A DNA stretch of 10,917 nucleotides. Origin: an uncultured Ignavibacteriales bacterium. Its GTDB lineage: Bacteria > Bacteroidota > Ignavibacteria > Ignavibacteriales > Ignavibacteriaceae. The notes under the pieces were generated by a model that searched no databases, was not told the origin of the DNA, and saw nothing but the letters and a program-made list of their open reading frames with translations. The position numbers and the translations under genes are program-made. The stretch spans positions 1-10,917 of the forward strand of contig CAJXGP010000023.1 in the NCBI GenBank assembly GCA_913053915.1, in the 5' to 3' direction. The stretch's first letter is position 1. Each line of letters starts with the position of its first letter. Shown here piece after piece: positions 1 to 6,595 of this stretch.

Positions 1-259
1 TTTGTGCTAATCGCGGACCAATACCATTCACAGAGATTAACAATTCGAACATTTCCTTTTCCGACTCGGTATAAAAACCGTATAAAGTAATCGAATCTTC
101 TTTCACGCTTGTATGAATAAATAGTGAAGTTACCTCTTGGTCGGTAATCCTTTCAAATGTATTAATAGAGATATTGACGAGATAACCTACTCCATTTACA
201 TCCATTAAAATTTTAGTTGGTTTTACAGAAATTATTTTCCCTTTTAAATACCCGATCAT
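1..259 (-). CDS. ruvA: Holliday junction branch-migration protein RuvA, N-terminal part (cut by window edge)
   Basis: This is the first 86 codons of RuvA, read from an ATG at 257-259; the 3' part lies outside the window (the family is about 190-200 aa). RuvA binds four-way DNA junctions as a tetramer and loads the RuvB motor for branch migration. The visible protein begins with the family's typical OB-fold start (MIGYLKGKI, residues 1-9), continues through the strands of domain I (about 10-62), and reaches the first helix-hairpin-helix (LLISVNGIGPRLAQ, residues 73-86), which contacts the DNA backbone. It lies 75 bases downstream of ruvC on the same strand, so the two are probably co-transcribed. 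Only a weak ribosome-binding site (GAG) is visible before the start. Identification is secure from the start motif, the HhH motif and the ruvC neighbour. Confidence 0.95.
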   Translation of the reverse strand, partial: MIGYLKGKIISVKPTKILMDVNGVGYLVNISINTFERITDQEVTSLFIHTSVKEDSITLYGFYTESEKEMFELLISVNGIGPRLAQ

Positions 260-334
260 TTTTACTCAATTTTGTAAATAAAAAAATTTATTGTGTAATT
301 TAATATTACCGACGTTTTGAAAGATAATTAATTA

Positions 335-871
335 TTATTCAATAACCCGTTCGGGGAAAGCCTCAATAAATGTTTTCCAGTTTTTGCTTTTTTTCAATGG
401 AGATTTCATTCTGAATGAATGACATATCGCAACCGCTAAGGCATCGGATTCATCGAATTTCATAATTTCATTTTTAATGGAAAGAATAGTTTTTATCATA
501 AACTCGACCTGTCTTTTTGAAGCGGATCCTGTTCCGACAACAGCTTTTTTAATTTCACGAGGTGAATATTCATTAGTAGGTAAATGATTATGAACAGCAG
601 CCAATAAAGAAACACCCCGTGCATACCCGATTTTCATAGCAGATTGTACATTCTTTCCGAAAAATGCAGTTTCAATTGAAAATTCATCCGGCCGGTATTT
701 TCTAATAATGTTATTGATCTGATCATAAATAATTTCCAATTTTAATGGAAGAGCCTTTGAAGACGGAAGCTTGATAATACCGCTTTTAATCCTGGAGAAA
801 TTATTTTTGCTGTATTTGATGATTCCGTACCCCGTAAAGTTGGTCCCGGGATCAACACCTAATATTATCAT
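335..871 (-). CDS. ruvC: Holliday junction resolvase RuvC (crossover junction endodeoxyribonuclease)
   Basis: RuvC is a 178-aa dimeric, Mg2+-dependent nuclease of the RNase H fold that cuts Holliday junctions symmetrically with RuvAB. The acidic catalytic residues are visible and correctly spaced: D7 in GVDPGT, E67 in SIETAFFGKN, and D140/D143 in FDESDALAVAICH. The 67-74 segment also carries the FFGKN motif of the family, and RGVSLLAA near 85-92 is the usual core helix. Length is normal (E. coli RuvC is 173 aa); a short basic tail follows residue 152. The start is the ATG at 869-871, because the protein begins directly with the first catalytic strand. No Shine-Dalgarno is visible and the 61-base gap after yebC is only A/T-rich, so expression probably depends on read-through from yebC. 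ruvA follows on the same strand. Confidence 0.97.
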   Translation of the reverse strand: MIILGVDPGTNFTGYGIIKYSKNNFSRIKSGIIKLPSSKALPLKLEIIYDQINNIIRKYRPDEFSIETAFFGKNVQSAMKIGYARGVSLLAAVHNHLPTNEYSPREIKKAVVGTGSASKRQVEFMIKTILSIKNEIMKFDESDALAVAICHSFRMKSPLKKSKNWKTFIEAFPERVIE

Positions 872-932
872 GCTTAAAAAAATAAAATAAAATTAAAAAG
901 GAATCAATTTAAAATAAAAAGTTAAGATAAGA

Positions 933-1670
933 TTAATTTAAAGAAGATTCTTCGATATTGGCATTAGTATAAACATTTTGTACGTCATCCGAATCTTCCA
1001 ACGCTTCAATCAATTTAATCACCTTTTCGGCATCTTCACCCGATACATTGATATAATTTTGGGCTATCCATTGAAGGGAAGCATTTTCAATATTCAATCC
1101 GCTTTCAATTATTGCTTTTCTTACCTTCTCAAATGATTCAACAGTCGTTTGAATTTCAAAAAATTCATCTTCCGTTTGAAGATCTTCGGCATCCGCTTCT
1201 AAAATTATTTCCATTATTTCATCTTCGCTTTTACCTTGATTAAGTAAAGTAATAATTCCTTTTTTATTGAACATCCACGCAACAGAACCGCTTTCACCCA
1301 AATTGCCCCCGTGCCTGTTAAATATATGACGAACTTCAGCTACAGTCCGGTTTCTATTATCTGTTGCAACTTCTACTAGAACAGCTATACCGGCCGATCC
1401 ATAGCCTTCGTAAGTCAGCTCGTAGTATGTAACGCCGTCGAGTTCACCGGTAGCTTTTTTTACAGCACGTTCTATATTATCAGCGGGCATATTGGCTGAT
1501 TTGGCATTATCCACAGCAAGTCGCAATCGTGGATTTCCTATCGGGTCACCTCCACCTTCTCTGGCAGCAATTGTAATTTCTTTGATTAATTTTGTAAACA
1601 ACTTCCCACGTTTTGCATCAATGACTGCTTTTTTTCGTTTTGTTGTTGCCCATTTTGAATGACCTGACAT
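933..1670 (-). CDS. yebC: YebC/TACO1 family protein
   Basis: This 245-aa protein belongs to the YebC/PmpR/TACO1 family. The family was long annotated as DNA-binding transcriptional regulators; more recent work assigns members a translation role (relief of ribosome stalling, TACO1-like). It acts in the cytoplasm. The diagnostic N terminus MSGHSKWATTKRKKA is present, followed by DAKRGKLFTKLIKEITIAAREGG (18-40), NPRLRLAVDNAKSANMPADNIERAVKK (46-72) and the domain 2/3 motif YELTYEGYG (83-91). The usual YGPGG is YGSAG here, a small variation. Length is typical (about 240-250 aa). The ATG at 1668-1670 is supported by an AGGAGT ribosome-binding site 7 bases upstream, which starts two bases after the recJ stop, so yebC is likely translationally linked to recJ. 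ruvC follows 61 bases later; yebC next to ruvC is a common arrangement. Confidence 0.96.
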   Translation of the reverse strand: MSGHSKWATTKRKKAVIDAKRGKLFTKLIKEITIAAREGGGDPIGNPRLRLAVDNAKSANMPADNIERAVKKATGELDGVTYYELTYEGYGSAGIAVLVEVATDNRNRTVAEVRHIFNRHGGNLGESGSVAWMFNKKGIITLLNQGKSEDEIMEIILEADAEDLQTEDEFFEIQTTVESFEKVRKAIIESGLNIENASLQWIAQNYINVSGEDAEKVIKLIEALEDSDDVQNVYTNANIEESSLN

Positions 1671-1677
1671 TAAAGTT

Positions 1678-1683
1678 ACTCCT
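1678..1683 (-). promoter_or_regulatory. Shine-Dalgarno site of yebC in the recJ-yebC junction
   Basis: AGGAGT on the minus strand lies 7 bases before the yebC ATG and 2 bases after the recJ TAA (1686-1688). It fixes the yebC start and suggests translational coupling. It is one of only two strong Shine-Dalgarno sites in the window, both at tight gene junctions. Confidence 0.75.
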
Positions 1684-1685
1684 AA

Positions 1686-3401
1686 TTATTTCTTTTTTAT
1701 TTTCAAATCTTTTAATCTAAATTGAGGAAAAGTTCTACCATCTCTATTGATTTTATCAATCGTATAAACCACATCGATAAGATTGCCGTTATCAGATAAT
1801 AAACCGCAATATTCTCCCATATTAAAACCGATACAATCAAAGATTTTATCTGAATTTTTTTGTTTTATACTTACTACCATGTGATTGTTTCCTACTATTC
1901 TGGGAATACTAACTAATTGAACGTTTTCCGATAAAAAGACCGGGCGCATATTCCCAGGTCCGAAAGGTGCAAATTCATCAATAATTCTTAAAAACTTGGG
2001 TGTTATTTCAGAAAATCCCAACAAAGAATCGATAGAAATTTCCGGAAGCAGCTCTTCATCCGATAATGTATCTTTTACAATTTGATTAAATTTAATCCTG
2101 AATTTTTTTATGTTTTCAACCTCAACGGCTAAGCCGGCAGCAGCTTTATGACCACCGAAATGAATTAATAAATCTTCACATTTCTTTAATGCTTCATAAA
2201 TATTAAAATTGGAAATACTCCTAGCCGATCCTTTAGCTACACCGTCGATAGTTGTAAGCATTATCGTAGGGCGGTAATATTTTTCTACTAATCGAGAGGC
2301 AACAATCCCGATTACACCCGGATGCCATTTTTCCTGATGCAAAATTATAGCGGACTCATCATTAAAATCTATATTGTTTTGAACTATTTCCAGCGCACTA
2401 TTGAAAGTATTTTCGTCTATTCTTCTTCTTTTCAGATTTTCTTTTTCCAAAATTCCGGCTAATTCCTTTGCATAATCGGGGTCTTCCGTAATAAGAAGTT
2501 CAACGGCACGACGGGCGTCTCCCAGTCTGCCGACGGCATTTATACGCGGGGCAATTGTAAAAACTATTTGACTTGAGCTTAAACTTCCCGGTTTCATTCC
2601 GCTGGCTTTAATCAATGCTTTTATACCTGGACGAGGAGAAGTATTTATTAAATTTATTCCTTCTTTTACCAATACACGATTTTCATCTATTAAGGGAACT
2701 ATATCGGCAGCTCCGGCAAGAGCAACTAGATCAAGGCATTTCAATGGTAAATCTCTTTTACCGATTCTATCCGAAACTCCTTGTGTAAGTTTGAATGCAA
2801 CTCCAGCACCGGATAAATATTTAAATGGATAATCACACTCGGGCTTTAAAGGGTCCAGTATTGCCAAAGCATTAGGAATTTGTTCTTTAGGTTGGTGATG
2901 ATCACATATAATCAAATCCATCCCTAAAGAATTAGCATATTCAGATTCTTCAATAGCAGTTATACCGCAATCAACCGAAATTAGAAGTGAAGACCCTTTC
3001 TCTTTAACATGATCGATACCGGATTTTGAAATACCGTATCCCTCAGTCAAACGTTGCGGAATATAAAAATCAACATTTGCGCCCAGCTCCTTTAGAAATA
3101 GATATAATAAAGACGTTGAGCAAGTACCGTCTACATCATAATCTCCATAAATACAAATTAATTGATTTTCGGTAAGGGCTTGAATTACTCTTGTAGTAGC
3201 GGTTTCCATACCATTCATAAGGAAAGGATCATACATAGTATCGATTGACGGCCTGAAAAAAGATTTCGCTTGAGTAAAGTTCTTAATATTTCTTAAAACC
3301 AATAAACGGGCAAGCGCCCCGGAAATATTAAGTGTATCGGCAAGTGCTTTTACAGCGTAATCATCATCAACTTCTTTTATTTTCCAACGTTTATTTAACA
3401 T
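1686..3401 (-). CDS. recJ: Single-stranded-DNA-specific exonuclease RecJ
   Basis: RecJ is a 5'-to-3' exonuclease on single-stranded DNA, of the DHH phosphoesterase superfamily, used in recombination, base-excision and mismatch repair. The 571-aa protein shows the set of metal-binding motifs: GDYDVDGT (D87, D89, D91), SVDCG (D144), the name-giving DHH at 167-169, and AGAADIVPL (D233). The bridging region carries IAPRINAVGRL (283-293) and HPGVIGIVASRL (360-371), and the DHHA1 domain has GGHKAAAG (416-423). The C-terminal OB domain (about 455-571) includes FAPFGPGN. Length matches the family (560-580 aa). The ATG at 3399-3401 suits the usual N terminus (KRWKI), but no Shine-Dalgarno is visible. 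It starts 37 bases after the end of rnpB on the same strand, and its stop sits just ahead of the yebC ribosome-binding site. Confidence 0.97.
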   Translation of the reverse strand: MLNKRWKIKEVDDDYAVKALADTLNISGALARLLVLRNIKNFTQAKSFFRPSIDTMYDPFLMNGMETATTRVIQALTENQLICIYGDYDVDGTCSTSLLYLFLKELGANVDFYIPQRLTEGYGISKSGIDHVKEKGSSLLISVDCGITAIEESEYANSLGMDLIICDHHQPKEQIPNALAILDPLKPECDYPFKYLSGAGVAFKLTQGVSDRIGKRDLPLKCLDLVALAGAADIVPLIDENRVLVKEGINLINTSPRPGIKALIKASGMKPGSLSSSQIVFTIAPRINAVGRLGDARRAVELLITEDPDYAKELAGILEKENLKRRRIDENTFNSALEIVQNNIDFNDESAIILHQEKWHPGVIGIVASRLVEKYYRPTIMLTTIDGVAKGSARSISNFNIYEALKKCEDLLIHFGGHKAAAGLAVEVENIKKFRIKFNQIVKDTLSDEELLPEISIDSLLGFSEITPKFLRIIDEFAPFGPGNMRPVFLSENVQLVSIPRIVGNNHMVVSIKQKNSDKIFDCIGFNMGEYCGLLSDNGNLIDVVYTIDKINRDGRTFPQFRLKDLKIKKK

Positions 3402-3438
3402 ATAAAATACATAATTAGACTATTTCAGAAAATATAAT

Positions 3439-3874
3439 AAAAGTTCAATCTTATAAGCCGAATTCTGTAATCCCTGATCGTCAGGGACGGCAATTATTTA
3501 TCTGGGACTAACATTACTGTCAGCCTCTCGCGGTCCACCCGGAAACCATGTCTGTATAAGAACAGACAATCAAAGCGAACAACTTTGCTCTGAAAAAACA
3601 CGGAGGGTTTCCTGCTTGGCCTTGCTTCGAGTGGGGTTTACCTTGTCTTGCTTTCGCAAGATCCCTTGACGGGACCGGAAATGTTACCATTTCCGCGGTA
3701 GGCTCTTACCCTGCCTTTTCACCCTTATCTCGAAAATCGAGACGGTATATTTTCTGTGGCACTTTCCGTATTCCTGAAATTCGGAACCCCGGGCGTTACC
3801 CGGCACTCTGTTCTGTGAAGTTCGGACTTTCCTCTATCCTTTTTAAGAATAGCAATTGCCCGGATTGAACTTTT
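3439..3874 (-). ncRNA. rnpB: RNase P RNA, bacterial type A
   Basis: This is the catalytic RNA of ribonuclease P, which trims the 5' leader of tRNA precursors together with the RnpA protein. The ends pair to form P1: 3863-3874 with 3439-3450, 12 perfect base pairs. Near the 5' end (3820-3834) is the conserved GAGGAAAGUCCGAAC. Then come GUGCCGGGUAACGCCCGG, the central AAGGUAAACCCC, and near the 3' end (3452-3468) ACAGAAUUCGGCUUAU, the counterpart of the E. coli ACAGAACCCGGCUUA. Local hairpins are visible: CUUGC-GAAA-GCAAG, UCUCG/CGAGA, and GUCUGU/ACAGAC at 3550-3567. A further 7-bp hairpin (3471-3487, UCCCUGA/UCAGGGA) lies between the 3' strand of P4 and the ACAGAA segment, where E. coli has only about three bases. 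The total of about 436 nt is normal for type A. Ends are inferred from P1 pairing. Confidence 0.95.
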
Positions 3875-3876
3875 TT

Positions 3877-3905
3877 ATTATCTGCACAACTTCTTTTAAA
3901 ATAAA
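3877..3905 (-). promoter_or_regulatory. Possible rnpB promoter
   Basis: On the minus strand GATAAT (3877-3882) lies about 7 bases before the start of the P1 stem, which is the right distance for a -10 box. A weak -35-like TTTATT (3900-3905) is 17 bases further upstream. The position supports the call more than the sequence does; this is a sigma70-style guess in a genome whose promoter consensus is unknown. Confidence 0.35.
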
Positions 3906-4164
3906 GTATCTACGTATTTAACAATTCAAATTAATGAGTCTCATCTAAAAAGGCGTTTCCCTTGTGGTAAAGCTTCATTTTTCTTTAATATTCAAAATTA
4001 GGAAATGACCTTTTTATACTAAACTCAATAATTAAAACAACTATCAATAATGTAAATATAATAAATTACACCCCTCAAAACAGTAGAAAAGAATATACGA
4101 TATCACATATTAATTTACTTCAAACAGTAAAGTAAAAGATATCAATATAAAATTTATTTCGCTC

Positions 4165-4230
4165 GTTATATCCGGTCTGAAGGGATTCGGGTATACCCTA
4201 ACCTGGACAAGCCGGAACCAAAAAGGGATT
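4165..4230. repeat. G+C-rich palindromic patch of unknown nature
   Basis: Within strongly A/T-rich surroundings, this patch holds the perfect 10-base palindrome GGGTATACCC (4189-4198), flanked by an outer pair TCCGG (4171-4175) and CCGGA (4212-4216) that could close a stem, and an inner AGGG/CCCT pair (4181-4184 with 4196-4199). AGGGATT occurs twice (4181-4187 and 4224-4230). The base composition and nested symmetry look like a dispersed intergenic repeat or a structured RNA, but a single copy in one window cannot tell which. It is not a tRNA: no cloverleaf or TTC arm can be drawn. Confidence 0.4.
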
Positions 4231-4284
4231 TATATTGAAAAATTAACAGTACAAGTAAATTTTGAAGTATGAATGTATGTAAAT

Positions 4285-4358
4285 GTATGACTGTTTGTCC
4301 GAAGGACACTGTGCATATGACTAATTTACTAAAATCAATTTTTAACATACAGTCATAC
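4285..4358. repeat. Inverted repeat, 14-base arms, with internal small hairpin
   Basis: The arms 4285-4298 (GTATGACTGTTTGT) and 4345-4358 are reverse complements at 13 of 14 positions, separated by 46 bases. Inside, TGTCC-GAA-GGACA (4296-4308) forms a small perfect stem; it overlaps the end of the left arm, so the two foldings compete. Immediately left, AATGTATG is repeated with a 10-base period (4272-4279 and 4282-4289). Candidate explanations are the ends of a short non-autonomous element, a small RNA or a protein-binding site. No T-run follows either arm, so it does not look like an ordinary terminator. Confidence 0.45.
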
Positions 4359-4514
4359 GATCATTCTTATAAAATATTAAACCAATTACAAATCAATATT
4401 TTCTGCCAAAAATAACACGAATATTACTGATAAGATACTAATAAGAATACCTAAAGCTTCTTCAAATTATTCCGCAGTTATTTAAAAGAATCTTATAATT
4501 TCAACAAACTACTA

Positions 4515-5234
4515 TTAAACAGATTCAGCAATTTCGGCAGATACCAAAATTCTTCCGCAATATTCACAAAAAAAGAGCTTATTATTTCTTCTTATTTCAA
4601 GTTGTCTTTGAGAGGGTACAATATTGTGACAGCCAGAGCAAGCCGATCTTCTAATTGTAGAAACCGCCATACCATTTTTCGCTTTTCTAATTCTCATATA
4701 GGCAGTGTAATCGGCTTTTTTTGTAAGAGCCTCAATTTTTTTTCTTTTAGCCCGCAGTTTTATTTCTTCTTTTTCGTTTGTTTTAATTATCTCTTTTAGA
4801 TCGGACTCCTTAGCTTTCAATTCTTTGTTTAATTCCTCTAGCTGAGGTTTTACTTCTTCTATTTCATCGGCAAGTTTTTTGCTTAAATCTGCCGAGTCAT
4901 CATTCTCTGAAAGCAGTTTAATCATTTGTTCTTCGGTATGGTCGATCTCTTTAGTTAAAGCATCATATTCTTTATTATTCCGAACTTGATAAAGTTGAGC
5001 TTTAAATTTTTTCTGACTTTCTTTAAGCTTTTCTACTTCTTCTTCATTTTCTTCTCTTTGTTTCAGAGTCTCCTTTCTCTCTTTTTCATTATTCGAAATA
5101 ATATTTATCATTTCGTTAATTCTTTTTTCGAGGTCCTCAACGGTATTTGGTAAATCTCCCCGTAATTCTTCCGATTCATCTAATTGATCGTCTATTTTTT
5201 GTAATTCGTACAATGTTTTTAATCTATCAAACAA
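4515..5234 (-). CDS. C4-type zinc-ribbon coiled-coil protein (zf-RING_7 / DUF164 type)
   Basis: This 239-aa cytoplasmic protein has two parts: a long, highly charged alpha-helical coiled coil (about residues 3-175, rich in E and K) and a C-terminal zinc ribbon with two CxxC knuckles, C199/C202 and C223/C226. The segment QVRNNKEYDALTKEI (83-97) at the hairpin of the coiled coil is characteristic of the family. The exact role is unsettled; the shape suggests nucleic-acid or protein binding. The start is TTG at 5232-5234, chosen because AAGGAG lies 10 bases upstream and the protein then begins with the typical MFDRLKTLYELQKID; no ATG fits. The ribosome-binding site overlaps the stop codon of the nif3 gene, so the two are probably translationally coupled. 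rnpB lies downstream after a long gap. Confidence 0.88.
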   Translation of the reverse strand: MFDRLKTLYELQKIDDQLDESEELRGDLPNTVEDLEKRINEMINIISNNEKERKETLKQREENEEEVEKLKESQKKFKAQLYQVRNNKEYDALTKEIDHTEEQMIKLLSENDDSADLSKKLADEIEEVKPQLEELNKELKAKESDLKEIIKTNEKEEIKLRAKRKKIEALTKKADYTAYMRIRKAKNGMAVSTIRRSACSGCHNIVPSQRQLEIRRNNKLFFCEYCGRILVSAEIAESV

Positions 5235-5244
5235 TTTATCTATG

Positions 5245-5250
5245 CTCCTT
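5245..5250 (-). promoter_or_regulatory. Shine-Dalgarno site overlapping the nif3 stop codon
   Basis: AAGGAG on the minus strand shares its first two bases with the nif3 TAA (5249-5251) and stands 10 bases before the TTG start of the zinc-ribbon gene. It is the decisive evidence for the TTG start and implies that ribosomes finishing nif3 initiate the next gene. Confidence 0.7.
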
Positions 5251-6364
5251 AATTATTGTAAAAAATGATGGGGTTCGTTGACCCACTAAATTTAAACACC
5301 TTTATATGAGAATTATTTTCGTTTAAAAAATTCGTTAGTCTTCTTTTTATTTCGTTAAGCGAATGAATTTCAGTTTCATAATGCCCTGCGTCAATCAACA
5401 AAAGTTTTCCCTCAATCTCCTGAAATATATGATATTTAAGATCGGCGGTAATGAATGCATCGGCATTTAGATTAACCGCATCTTGTATATATTCACTTCC
5501 CGAACCACCGCAGACAGCTATCTTACTTACCTTTGTTTTTTTACCCATTGTGAAACGGAAATTTTTTATTTTTAATTTTCCTGCAACGTACATCAAAAAA
5601 TCTTTTGTGCTCATAGGTTGATTTAATTTTCCGATTGCGCCGTTTCCATAATTTACATTGAAATTTTCTAATGGAATTACATCATAAGCTATTTCTTCAT
5701 AAGGATGAGCTTTTTTCATTGCTGAAATTATTTTATGCAATTCCCATGAATTAACCAAGACTTCAAGTTTTATTTCATCTACTTTCTCGAAATTAGATTT
5801 TTCTCCCACGTAAGGTTTGGTTTTAACAGAGCCTACAAAAGTTCCCGAACCCGGAGAACGGAAACTACACTTGCTGTAATCACCGATTATTCCACCGCCG
5901 GCATTGAAAATTGCATTAGAAACTTTATCTATAAAAGTGACGGGGACAAACACAATAAGCTTATATTGATTTGCTTTAAGATTAACAAGGAAGGAAATAT
6001 CTTTTAAATTTAATTTTTTTGCCAATTGGAAGCTTACACCGTCGGTAGTAAAGTCCAAATTTGTATGAGCCGAATATAAGGTAATATTATTTTTTATTAA
6101 CTTTTCCAGGAGGGTTGCTCTTTTGTCATTAATGATATCAACCTTTCGCAATGGATTAAATAAGAAGGGATGATGTGTAATTATCAGATTGCACCTCTTT
6201 TTTATCGCATCCTTCAAAACTTTATCCGTAAAGTCGAGGCTTAAAAGGATGTTTTCGATTTCTCTTTCAATCGAGCCCACCTGAAGTCCTACGTTATCCC
6301 TTTGCCAAGCAATCTCTTTAGGCGCCCATTCTTCAAAAAATTTTATAATCTCTTTACATTTCAT
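5249..6364 (-). CDS. Nif3/DUF34 family dinuclear metal-centre protein (long form)
   Basis: Nif3-like proteins (YbgI in E. coli, YqfO in Bacillus) form toroidal hexamers with a two-metal site. They are often annotated GTP cyclohydrolase 1 type 2, but the in vivo function is not settled. At 371 aa this is the long form. The first Nif3 half (about 1-125) has ITHHPFLF (H64, H65) and SAHTNLD (H100, D104). The central insert (about 130-235) is a PII/CutA-like module with AHPYEEIAYDVIPL (219-232). The second half ends with DAGHYETE (H328, E332), completing the metal ligands. The N terminus (KEIIKFFEEWAP...DNVGLQVG) is typical, supporting the ATG at 6362-6364. There is no Shine-Dalgarno; the start codon stands directly behind a terminator-like hairpin and its T-run. 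The zinc-ribbon gene follows with 14 bases between coding regions. Confidence 0.93.
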   Translation of the reverse strand: MKCKEIIKFFEEWAPKEIAWQRDNVGLQVGSIEREIENILLSLDFTDKVLKDAIKKRCNLIITHHPFLFNPLRKVDIINDKRATLLEKLIKNNITLYSAHTNLDFTTDGVSFQLAKKLNLKDISFLVNLKANQYKLIVFVPVTFIDKVSNAIFNAGGGIIGDYSKCSFRSPGSGTFVGSVKTKPYVGEKSNFEKVDEIKLEVLVNSWELHKIISAMKKAHPYEEIAYDVIPLENFNVNYGNGAIGKLNQPMSTKDFLMYVAGKLKIKNFRFTMGKKTKVSKIAVCGGSGSEYIQDAVNLNADAFITADLKYHIFQEIEGKLLLIDAGHYETEIHSLNEIKRRLTNFLNENNSHIKVFKFSGSTNPIIFYNN

Positions 6365-6365
6365 A

Positions 6366-6399
6366 TAAAAAAATGCACTTCGGAGATGAAGTGCATTTT
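6366..6399 (-). terminator. Terminator-like hairpin directly before the nif3 start codon
   Basis: Positions 6388-6399 and 6370-6381 form a perfect 12-bp stem (core GAAGTGCAT/ATGCACTTC) with a 6-base loop. Reading on the minus strand the stem runs into a T-run that ends a few bases before the ATG at 6362-6364. The form is that of a rho-independent terminator, presumably for the DJ-1/ispG transcript 230 bases upstream. On the plus strand it is also followed by a T-rich tract, so it could act in both directions. Its position means that any transcript of nif3 starting upstream must pass through it, so it could serve as an attenuator. Confidence 0.65.
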
Positions 6400-6595
6400 C
6401 TAATTTTTTTTGTTTAACCGCTTAACAGCAGAATTGTAAATTATTTTAAGAAATATAAATTTTTTAATTTTAGTAACCATATAATTAAGTGTTTAAATAT
6501 ACTCTTTAACTAACAAATTATCAACAATCATGAAATATAATATTGAAAAATATTAATATATTATGTGATATAAGTTACCCTTCTTAAGGACATTT
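6400..6595. other. Gap between ispG and nif3
   Basis: About 200 bases of A/T-rich sequence without a gene. On the minus strand TTTACA (6435-6440) and TTAAAC (6412-6417) are separated by 17 bases and could be a poor promoter for nif3; if so its transcript would begin just upstream of the terminator-like hairpin. Nothing else is recognised. Confidence 0.3.

Larger units (their letters stand above)
3906..4514. other. Long AT-rich intergenic region between the zinc-ribbon gene and rnpB
   Basis: About 600 bases without a credible gene. Most of it is featureless A/T-rich sequence. The exception is 4165-4358, described separately, which contains a G+C-rich patch with a perfect 10-base palindrome and a long-armed inverted repeat. 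The only longer reading frame here (4166-4348, minus) has no ribosome-binding site, no family resemblance, and is composed largely of that repeat-like sequence, so it is not called. No convincing rho-independent terminator was seen after the zinc-ribbon gene. Confidence 0.6.

Noticed and set aside
4171..4220. tRNA-like GGGATTCG motif
   Set aside because: It recalls a tRNA T-arm, but no acceptor stem, anticodon arm or TTC loop can be drawn on either strand.
4166..4348. 60-codon open frame on the minus strand
   Set aside because: No ribosome-binding site or family resemblance. It consists of the palindromic patch and inverted repeat plus A/T-rich spacer, and the opposite strand is also partly open there, as expected by chance.
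4285..4358. Rho-independent terminator for the zinc-ribbon gene
   Set aside because: The arms are 46 bases apart, no T-run follows on the minus strand, and the element lies about 155 bases after the stop codon.
4602..4799. 65-codon frame on the plus strand
   Set aside because: Lies fully inside the zinc-ribbon gene on the opposite strand; its S/F-rich content mirrors the K/E-rich coiled coil.
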